Below, piece by piece: positions 58,380 through 64,000 of a DNA stretch of 64,000 nucleotides. Position numbers and translations under genes: made by a program. The DNA is from Bradyrhizobium sp. BRP22. GTDB lineage: Bacteria; Pseudomonadota; Alphaproteobacteria; Rhizobiales; Xanthobacteraceae. The notes below the pieces were generated by a model that was given only the letters and a program-made list of their open reading frames with translations, was not told the DNA's origin and made no database searches. Where the stretch lies: assembly GCF_020194175.1 (NCBI RefSeq), contig NZ_JADYVX010000002.1, positions 124,001-188,000 on the forward strand, read 5' to 3'. How positions within the stretch are numbered: the stretch's first letter is position 1; every line of letters starts with the position of its first letter.

Positions 58380-59066
58380 TCAAGGTTCTAGTCCCTCTTC
58401 GCGCAGCACCGGCGCGACCTCGGCAGAAGCGAGATAGCGCAGCAGGCGGTCGGCCTGCCCCGCCTTCTGCGAGCCTGTCATGCGACCGGCGGAGAATACC
58501 GCTGCCGTCTGCAATTCGCGCGGAATTGATCCGACGACCTCGACGCTCGCAACCTGCTTCAATTCGCTGATCTGCTGCACGGCGAGATCGGCCTCATCAG
58601 TGATGAGCCGTTCCGCAGTGAAGCCCGATGGAATGATGGTTGCACGAGCGTTGACCTCTGCCGCTATCCCCAATCGTTCGATCAGTTGCGCAAACAGGAT
58701 GCCGCTGGCGCCGATCCTCGAATAGGCAATCGACCGTGCGCCAAGAAGCGCTGCGCGCAATGCGGCCTCGCTGGCGACGTCAGGGTGAACGGCGCCCGCC
58801 CGCACGGCGATGCCGACATAGGAGCGCGCGAGATCGACGGAGCTCTCCGCGGCTACGCGTCCTTCGCGCACGAGCTCGGCTAGGCCTTCTTGCGTCAGGA
58901 TGAGGACGTCGGCGCCCTCGCCGCGCCTGATCCGCTCGAGCAGCGCCAGAGTCGGCGCGAAATCGGCATCGATCCGCACCCCGCTGGAGGCCTCATACTG
59001 TCCGGCAAGACGGACGACCGCGCCTTTCAGCGCCAGTGTCGAGAGCAGGCGAATGGTGTCAGGCAT
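58380..59066 (-). CDS. ModA-like solute-binding protein without signal peptide
   Basis: A 228-residue protein resembling the periplasmic molybdate/substrate-binding (ModA/SBP_bac_11) fold: LLSTLALKGAVVRLAGQYEASSG at the N-terminus, DVLILTQEGLAELV, and SRIGASGILFAQLIERLGI. There is no export signal at the N-terminus (MPDTIRLLSTLAL), so either it acts in the cytoplasm or an exported start was lost. It lies in the same direction just after a GrlR-like gene (gap 6 nt). Confidence 0.8.
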   Translation of the reverse strand: MPDTIRLLSTLALKGAVVRLAGQYEASSGVRIDADFAPTLALLERIRRGEGADVLILTQEGLAELVREGRVAAESSVDLARSYVGIAVRAGAVHPDVASEAALRAALLGARSIAYSRIGASGILFAQLIERLGIAAEVNARATIIPSGFTAERLITDEADLAVQQISELKQVASVEVVGSIPRELQTAAVFSAGRMTGSQKAGQADRLLRYLASAEVAPVLREEGLEP

Positions 59067-59072
59067 CGCGTG

Positions 59073-59780
59073 CTACAGGCGGCGCATCAGCTTCAGCACC
59101 GCGGTCAATCGCAGGCTGCGCTTGCCGGCGAGCGCGGTTGCTTCCAGCACCGCTCCCTCTTCATCACAGGTGCCGGAAAAGCCGATGCCGACTTCGTGGC
59201 CGCCGAAGATCGGATTCTCTCCCCTGGTCGGCGTGTGTTCCTGGTTGAGGATCTGGCCTTTCCAGCGGCCCTTCTCCGAGAAATAGGTGCCGAGATAATA
59301 GAAGCACGCGTCGCCGCCGACGATGCGGCCGTCCTTGAGCAACATCACGCCGGTCAGGCCGCCCGAAATTCCATCCAGCAGGCGGAGATGGATCGAATAG
59401 AGGCCGTTGGCGATCCCACCTTCGCCGACCCCACCGGCGATCGGGATTTCCTGCTCCTCGATCGGCGTCAAGACCGCCTGAAACGGCACGCCGGGCACCT
59501 CCCGCAATCCGCCCTCGAAACGATAGGTATCGCCATCGGGTCGGCCCCGCGCCACCAGCGTCGCATCATCGGTGCCGGCCATCGCGGGATAATTGGGATC
59601 CGGGTTGTGGCGCACGGTCCTGACCACGACCGAGACGTCGTCGCCGCTTTCCTCGTAGGTGCCGATATGGGCGAAGGCCGAGTTGCCGCCGAGCATCTTG
59701 CCGTCGTGGGCGTGCATCACGCTGCGGCCGACCGCATCGTTGAGCTGAAACCTGACCTTGTAGAAGCCTCCGAAACCCAC
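59073..59780 (-). CDS. Tandem GrlR-like domain protein
   Basis: About 235 residues. Two similar halves begin GFYKVRFQLNDAVGRSVMHAHDGKMLGGNSAFAHIG and NGLYSIHLRLLDGISGGLTGVMLLKDGRIVGGDACFYYLG, given as family hallmarks in part. Single units of this fold are the GrlR regulators of enteropathogens. The GTG at 59780 has GGGGA before it; a longer TTG frame from 59858 has no support. Function in this genus unknown. Probably cotranscribed with the ModA-like gene. Confidence 0.72.
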   Translation of the reverse strand: MGFGGFYKVRFQLNDAVGRSVMHAHDGKMLGGNSAFAHIGTYEESGDDVSVVVRTVRHNPDPNYPAMAGTDDATLVARGRPDGDTYRFEGGLREVPGVPFQAVLTPIEEQEIPIAGGVGEGGIANGLYSIHLRLLDGISGGLTGVMLLKDGRIVGGDACFYYLGTYFSEKGRWKGQILNQEHTPTRGENPIFGGHEVGIGFSGTCDEEGAVLEATALAGKRSLRLTAVLKLMRRL

Positions 59781-59907
59781 GTCGGTCCCCGGCCTGCGCG
59801 CATCCGAACCTACCCTATCGCGCTTTGGGCGAGGTCGATACCGGCTTATGCTGAACAAAGCGTGTCGATGCCTGGAAGCGCAACCAATCCAATGTCATTA
59901 AAATGCA

Positions 59908-59943
59908 AACGCCCGCCAAAGCCGTCCGGCTTTGGCGGGCGTT
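59908..59943 (-). terminator. Rho-independent terminator of glnII
   Basis: AACGCCCGCCAAAGCCG pairs with CGGCTTTGGCGGGCGTT (59927-59943), a 17-bp perfect stem. On the minus strand a T-rich tail (TTTGCATTTT) follows. Confidence 0.92.
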
Positions 59944-59985
59944 GTTACGGCCCCGGGCGCCCCCAGCCCCTGGCCGGGAGCCCGG

Positions 59986-61020
59986 TTAGGCGGCTGCCTT
60001 CTTGTCGGTCGGGACCTGGGAGATCGTCTTCAGGATCTGCGAAGCAATCTGGTAGGGGTCGCCCTGGGAGTTCGGACGGCGGTCTTCCAGATAGCCCTTG
60101 TAGCCGTTGTTGACGAAGGAGTGCGGAACGCGGATCGAAGCGCCGCGGTCGGCCACGCCGTAAGAGAAGGTATCGATCGAGGCCGTCTCGTGCTTGCCGG
60201 TCAGGCGCATGTGGTTGTCAGGACCGTAGACCGCGATGTGGTCGGCGCGGTTGGCCTTGAAGGCCTCCATCAGCGCCTCGAAGTACTCCTTGCCGCCGAC
60301 TTCGCGCATATAGGCGGTCGAGAAGTTGGCGTGCATGCCGGAGCCGTTCCAGTCGGTGTCGCCGAGCGGCTTGCAGTGGAATTCGATGTCGATGCCATAG
60401 CTCTCGGTCAGGCGCAGCATGAGGTAGCGGGCCATCCACATTTCGTCGGCAGCCTTCTTGGAGCCCTTGCCGAAGATCTGGAATTCCCACTGGCCCTTCG
60501 CCACTTCGGCGTTGATGCCCTCGTGGTTGATGCCGGCGGCCAGGCAGAGGTCGAGATGCTCTTCCACGATCTTGCGGGCGACGTCACCGACGTTCTTGTA
60601 GCCGACGCCGGTATAGTACGGACCTTGCGGCGCCGGATAGCCGCTGGACGGGAAGCCGAGCGGGCGACCGTCCTTGTAGAAGAAATACTCCTGTTCGAAG
60701 CCGAACCATGCGCCGGCGTCATCCAGGATGGTGGCGCGCTTGTTGGAGGGATGCGGAGTGACGCCGTCGGGCATCATGACTTCGCACATCACCAAAGCGC
60801 CGTTCGTGCGCGCGGCGTCGGGATAGACAGCGACCGGCTTCAGCACGCAATCGGAGCTGTGGCCTTCGGCCTGCATGGTGGAGGAGCCGTCGAAGCCCCA
60901 GAGCGGAAGCTGCTCGAGCGTCGGAAACGACGCGAATTCCTTGATCTGCGTTTTGCCGCGCAAATTCGGTGTCGGCGTATACCCGTCGAGCCAAATATAC
61001 TCGAGCTTGTACTTGGTCAT
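59986..61020 (-). CDS. glnII: Glutamine synthetase II (eukaryote type)
   Basis: A 344-residue enzyme that makes glutamine from glutamate, ammonia and ATP. MTKYKLEYIWLDGYTPTPNLRGKT, WGFDGSSTMQA, GFEQEYFFYKDG, AGINHEGINAEVAKGQWEFQ and DTDWNGSGMHANFST mark the GSII class of Rhizobiales, distinct from the large GlnA. Length agrees with Bradyrhizobium GlnII. GAGAGG lies before the ATG at 61020; the extension to 61044 is rejected. A sigma-54-type promoter lies upstream and a strong terminator downstream. Regulated by nitrogen status by analogy. Confidence 0.97.
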   Translation of the reverse strand: MTKYKLEYIWLDGYTPTPNLRGKTQIKEFASFPTLEQLPLWGFDGSSTMQAEGHSSDCVLKPVAVYPDAARTNGALVMCEVMMPDGVTPHPSNKRATILDDAGAWFGFEQEYFFYKDGRPLGFPSSGYPAPQGPYYTGVGYKNVGDVARKIVEEHLDLCLAAGINHEGINAEVAKGQWEFQIFGKGSKKAADEMWMARYLMLRLTESYGIDIEFHCKPLGDTDWNGSGMHANFSTAYMREVGGKEYFEALMEAFKANRADHIAVYGPDNHMRLTGKHETASIDTFSYGVADRGASIRVPHSFVNNGYKGYLEDRRPNSQGDPYQIASQILKTISQVPTDKKAAA

Positions 61021-61116
61021 TGAGCCTCTCTGTTGATGATGCAAAAACGTGAGGAGCCGAAGCCCAGTCGGTTTCGCCCCACGCGTACCCGGCCACCATC
61101 GGCCAAGGATTTACCA

Positions 61117-61132
61117 AGCAATTTGAATGCCA
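61117..61132 (-). promoter_or_regulatory. Sigma-54 promoter of glnII
   Basis: On the minus strand TGGCAT-TCAAA-TTGCT fits the -24/-12 consensus TGGCAC-N5-TTGCW with one change. The start codon lies about 96 nt downstream. NtrC-dependent sigma-54 control of glnII is established in rhizobia, so the site makes sense. Confidence 0.8.
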
Positions 61133-61566
61133 ATCGCGGCCGTGCGGGACCGAGCTTCTGGGGAAAAGTCCAGACGGCTCGCTGTCATTTTCGCTGCGAC
61201 ATAGGAGCGCGGCTGGCATGCGCACCAAGCGGCCAAATGACGCTTAGACCACGCGGTCGTCGCTCGATTCTCCGGCAATTTCGGCCAGGTGCCGACCCTG
61301 CGATTAAAGCCTCGGCAGGCTGCTTCGACATTCCCCGGACGCGCCGCTCCGCGCCAGCAACTTTCGGCCCGGCTCAAGCGTTAGTCACCTGCTTCGTGCC
61401 TCACACGGAGCAAAACCGAAACTGCCTATAGAATGATCATTCAGTGACATTTTTTGATCATCTTGCATCCAAGCGGGGCACGGCCGATATCGCCAATCGG
61501 TAACCACACGAGAACGAGTCGGGCGCACCATGGAGGATCGCGGTTTCGACCGTAGGAGGGAATGAG
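61133..61566. other. Intergenic control region between glnII and the DUF2735 gene
   Basis: About 430 bases between divergent genes. A GCATGCGCACCAAGC part (near 61217) is only a weak resemblance to an NtrC half-site. TTTTTTGATCATC and GATCATTC repeats lie near 61434-61462. No gene is seen. Confidence 0.4.
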
Positions 61567-61770
61567 ATGATAAATACGGGTTTGAATCAGGGGTCTGCGA
61601 AGATCTACCAATTCCCGGTCGGCGGCCGGGCCTCGCTCGCGGGGCGACGCTACGGCGAAACCAGGTCGGCGCTCGAGATTGCCGCCTCACAGGTCAACAA
61701 GGCCGATTGCAGCGGCAGCTGGTATCACGAGGCGGCTATCCAGGAATCCAAGCCGGCGCGTGACCACTGA
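61567..61770 (+). CDS. DUF2735 small protein
   Basis: A 67-residue protein with GSAKIYQFPVGGRASLAGRR, the DUF2735 hallmark, and a C-terminal NKADCSGSWYHEAAIQ. AGGAGGGA lies before the ATG. DUF2735 genes sit beside glnII in many Rhizobiales and are suspected to act in nitrogen regulation. Function unproven. Confidence 0.85.
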   Translation: MINTGLNQGSAKIYQFPVGGRASLAGRRYGETRSALEIAASQVNKADCSGSWYHEAAIQESKPARDH

Positions 61771-61860
61771 TGCCGGGCAAAGATCTGATCGCCTCCCGAC
61801 GGAAATGTCGGGCATCGGCAGCGTAGCAAAGGGTCGGAACGAGCGCGTTTCGGCCCTTTT

Positions 61861-62175
61861 TCATGCCACCTCGCAGGCGGTGGCGGGCCGTCTGGCGTGC
61901 TTGAGCGTGGCGAGACCGGCTTTGGTGATCCTCAGCGTGACGCCGCCGCCAGAGTAGCGCGCGCCTGATAGCGTCAGCCGCTTCAGCAGCGTCACCGCCT
62001 TGCCGTCGAGCTGGAGATGGGCACGGGAATCGTACTGGAAAAATCCGACGATGAACTGCGTGCCGTCAGCGCAGCGATAGTTCCGGAACGCGCTCTGCGC
62101 CGCCGCTTGCGACCCGCCGGCCACGGTTCCCGCCATCAAGACCGCGGCGAAGATCGCTGTCTGTCGATGATTCAT
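61861..62175 (-). CDS. MliC-like lysozyme inhibitor
   Basis: A 104-residue secreted protein with a signal peptide (MNHRQTAIFAAVLMAGTVAGGSQAAAQ). The mature part (FRNYRCADGTQFIVGFFQYDSRAHLQLDGKAVTL, partly quoted, then SGARYSGGGVTLRITKAGLATL and a late Cys) fits the MliC/PliC beta-barrel. Two cysteines (YRCADG and ATACE) would form the disulfide. It likely protects peptidoglycan from host lysozyme in the periplasm. Confidence 0.8.
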   Translation of the reverse strand: MNHRQTAIFAAVLMAGTVAGGSQAAAQSAFRNYRCADGTQFIVGFFQYDSRAHLQLDGKAVTLLKRLTLSGARYSGGGVTLRITKAGLATLKHARRPATACEVA

Positions 62176-62276
62176 GCTTCGTCCCTGGAGCCTGCTTGAG
62201 TATAGACGAGTGCGGGACGCGCACCATCTCCGATCCGGTCATCTGCCTGCCGCAGAAGATTGATTAAGTCAGCCCG

Positions 62277-63026
62277 ATGCCAGACTCCCCTGCCCGACAT
62301 TTCAATCTCGCCGGCGCCAGCAATTTCCGCGACCTCGGCGGCTACGCTACGCGCGACGGCCGCAGTGTCCGCTGGCGCCAGATCTTTCGCTCCAATCATC
62401 TCGGCCGGCTCACCGACGACGACATCGCGGTGGTCCGCGGCCTCGGCGTCCGCTGCGCCTTCGATTTCCGCGGGCAGGAGGAGCGCGCGGAGGGCTTGTG
62501 CGGGATGGCCGATATCACCGTGCATTCGCTGCCGGTCGAACCGACGGTGGTCGCCGCGCTCCGCGCCATCGCCGCCAGCGGCAATCCGCCGACCGAGAAC
62601 GATGCCATCGAGGTGATGCGTGACTCCTATCGCAGCTATGTGCAGGAGAACACGCCGCGCTTCCGTGCGCTGTTTGCGCATCTGTTGGAGGACCGCGCAC
62701 CGCTCGTCATCCATTGCAGCGCCGGCAAGGACCGCACCGGCTTCGCCTGCGCGCTGATCCTGCATGCGCTCGGTGTCCCCGATGAAGTGATCTCGGAAGA
62801 CTATCTGCTGACCAATCGCTTCTATCGGCGCGACCCCTCCGTGACCAGCGACCTGCCTGACAGTGTCCTGCAGGTGATCGGCACGGCGCGGACCGCTTTC
62901 CTGGCCACGTCGTTCGCGGCCATCAACGCCGATTACGGCGGTCTCGACAATTATATCCGCGACGGCCTTGGTGTCGGAGAAGCCGAGCGCAAGCAGCTTG
63001 CCGCGCTCTATCTCGAGAGACTTTAA
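62277..63026 (+). CDS. Tyrosine-protein phosphatase (Y_phosphatase3 type)
   Basis: A 249-residue protein with the active site HCSAGKDRTG (C and R of the P-loop) and an N-terminal NFRDLGGYATRDGRSVRWRQIFRSN motif of the family. Aspartate general acid is probably in the DFRGQEER region. Such enzymes remove phosphate from tyrosine or phosphoinositides. No signal peptide. Its stop overlaps the convergent small gene's stop. Confidence 0.9.
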   Translation: MPDSPARHFNLAGASNFRDLGGYATRDGRSVRWRQIFRSNHLGRLTDDDIAVVRGLGVRCAFDFRGQEERAEGLCGMADITVHSLPVEPTVVAALRAIAASGNPPTENDAIEVMRDSYRSYVQENTPRFRALFAHLLEDRAPLVIHCSAGKDRTGFACALILHALGVPDEVISEDYLLTNRFYRRDPSVTSDLPDSVLQVIGTARTAFLATSFAAINADYGGLDNYIRDGLGVGEAERKQLAALYLERL

Positions 63027-63220
63027 GCCGCCGCTTCCAGCTCGGCGTCGAGATCGGCGATGACTTCCTCGAACGCCGAGATCGCCTGCTGCACCGCCGC
63101 GATCTGCATCAACTCCCAACCGCTGACAGGACCGGTGCGGTTCTGCAACGCGACGACCAGGTCCCGCCGCTGCTCCTTAAGCTGAACGAGCGGTAAACCG
63201 TGATCGGGTAAGTTTCCCAT
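63023..63220 (-). CDS. Small helical hypothetical protein
   Basis: A 65-residue protein: MGNLPDHGLPLVQLKEQRRDLVVAL, then an amphipathic helix QAISAFEEVIADLDAELEAA. GGGGA lies before the ATG. It converges with the phosphatase gene and its stop codon overlaps that gene's stop. Function unknown. Confidence 0.65.
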   Translation of the reverse strand: MGNLPDHGLPLVQLKEQRRDLVVALQNRTGPVSGWELMQIAAVQQAISAFEEVIADLDAELEAAA

Positions 63221-63325
63221 GGTGTGATCCCCTGCCTTGATCGGACCTCACTTGTAGCGAATGGCTTCTGCGATCGACTTACGGAAGTTGCGCAAATTTT
63301 ACCGATCAACGGCAGGGCCCTAGTC

Positions 63326-64000
63326 CTACGTGGATGGCGGCGCTTCTGTCGCCTGCTTGATCACGTCGAACAGTGCATGCGTGACGCAGCCTGTCGCCCA
63401 CTCGCTGGTGTGAAGTCCCCCGCCATCATCCAGTTCCGGAAGCGGGACGTTGTCTTCCACCACCCAGCGCTGCATGAGAGCAAAACGACTGAATAAATTG
63501 ACGCCTTTCGCATTGGCGACGCTCGAGATCAGAGCGGTCATTTCCTTCGACCGTTTCAGCTTGCTGGGCTCCTCGACGACAGCCCTTACGTATTGGGAGT
63601 CCATGATCACGACGTCTGCCGGCAACGTGGACAGCATGTCGAGTCCAACTTCGATCGCTGCCCTCACCTCGTCCGGATTATAGTGGTCGCGATAGACCGC
63701 GTTGGTGCCGACCTGCCAGATTACAAGCGCTGGTGCTTCGCCGAGAACATCGGATTCGAAGCGGGACAATTCTTCGGGAGCCTCCTGCCCTCCGATGCCG
63801 CGGTTGAGAATGTCGATCATGCGGCCATAGAAGCCTTGTATCCCGTGCCTATCGCCCTGCCGCAACAGCATTTCGAGCCGCGGCGGATAAGGCAGCACAC
63901 CTTCAGTACCAGCGGTCGAGGACGATCCAATGGCCACGACCTTGACCTTACGCTGATGTCTCAGCGCATTCGCGAAATGGGTCAGCGGTTTGAATTTGAA
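63326..64000 (-). CDS. SGNH/GDSL hydrolase (5' end outside window)
   Basis: A minus-strand frame open to the right edge. The part beyond 63937 encodes FKFKPLTHFANALRHQRKVKVV, which leads straight into VAIGSSSTAGTEG, a normal SGNH start, so the gene begins outside the window and the GTG at 63937 is not the start. Block I is GSSSTAG with the nucleophilic Ser, block III is IWQVGTNAVY, and the late DDGGGLHTSEWATG holds the Asp/His pair. The enzyme probably acts on an envelope ester. Confidence 0.85.
   Translation of the reverse strand, partial: FKFKPLTHFANALRHQRKVKVVAIGSSSTAGTEGVLPYPPRLEMLLRQGDRHGIQGFYGRMIDILNRGIGGQEAPEELSRFESDVLGEAPALVIWQVGTNAVYRDHYNPDEVRAAIEVGLDMLSTLPADVVIMDSQYVRAVVEEPSKLKRSKEMTALISSVANAKGVNLFSRFALMQRWVVEDNVPLPELDDGGGLHTSEWATGCVTHALFDVIKQATEAPPST

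Noticed and set aside
61200-61240. NtrC binding site upstream of glnII
   Set aside because: Only a weak half-site resemblance, no convincing dyad.
1-64000. CRISPR array
   Set aside because: No regularly spaced identical repeats with unique spacers; the Cas4-like gene belongs to the phage replication module.

Overview
The window looks like a chromosomal segment of a Bradyrhizobium-type alphaproteobacterium (Nitrobacteraceae). Core markers are an eukaryote-type glutamine synthetase GlnII next to a DUF2735 gene, an NDUFA12-type complex I subunit, a GapR (DUF2312) protein, a B12-dependent ribonucleotide reductase NrdJ of about 1250 residues, BluB, and many small secreted proteins of the BA14K, DUF3551 and PsiF-like kinds. 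Intergenic repeats of a style I associate with this group agree. No rRNA, tRNA or CRISPR array was found.

1 to about 12,150: the right part of an integrated phage-like element; its left end is outside the window. A leftward cluster reads from a YdaS/Cro-like repressor through a GcrA-like regulator, a VRR-NUC nuclease, a zinc-type protein, a winged helix protein, a Cas4/RecB-like iron-sulfur nuclease, an SSB-like protein with a DIPF tail, a 56-residue cysteine protein and a RepB-type primase/SF3 helicase. A rightward cluster carries a DnaA domain IV-like protein, a histone H1-like protein, small unknowns, a stand-alone TSCPD-domain protein, and overlapping excisionase and tyrosine integrase genes. 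Three copies of ACGATAACT lie in the divergent control region.

12,180 to 22,000: host metabolic and regulatory genes. They include an HSL-type esterase, a GlxA-type regulator divergent from a DJ-1/PfpI protein, an NDUFA12 homologue, a glycine-rich BA14K protein, a lone receiver protein, an EamA exporter, and a TetR gene next to an Old Yellow Enzyme gene. The TetR and OYE genes share an 18/20 matching operator. An MDR-type reductase and a DUF3237 protein follow.

21,890 to 30,620: nrdJ with a leader of about 420 nt and a perfect terminator. Next comes an AT-rich two-gene insert with its own TATAAT promoter: a TIR/deoxyribosyltransferase-like protein and an Sll1717-family P-loop ATPase. This is the best candidate for an undescribed (probably defence) system. 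An EamA transporter and bluB follow.

30,680 to 50,600: small secreted proteins, a paralogous pair of membrane-anchored coiled-coil/proline-rich proteins, one frameshifted secreted-protein gene, GapR, a 1-kb island of folded repeats, SerA, a DUF2306 membrane protein, a PepSY membrane protein, an RlpA-like lipoprotein, an L,D-transpeptidase lipoprotein, a flavin reductase, a chemoreceptor and an AraC regulator.

50,890 to 64,000: a DUF2336/PilZ/small protein/HD-GYP cluster that points to cyclic-di-GMP signalling, an ABC-F ATPase, a c-type cytochrome, a Sel1-repeat protein bracketed by inverted repeat copies, SGNH hydrolases, a ModA-like protein without signal peptide, a tandem GrlR-like protein, glnII with a good sigma-54 promoter, DUF2735, an MliC-like lysozyme inhibitor and a tyrosine phosphatase. 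CDS entries on both strands run off the left and right edges.
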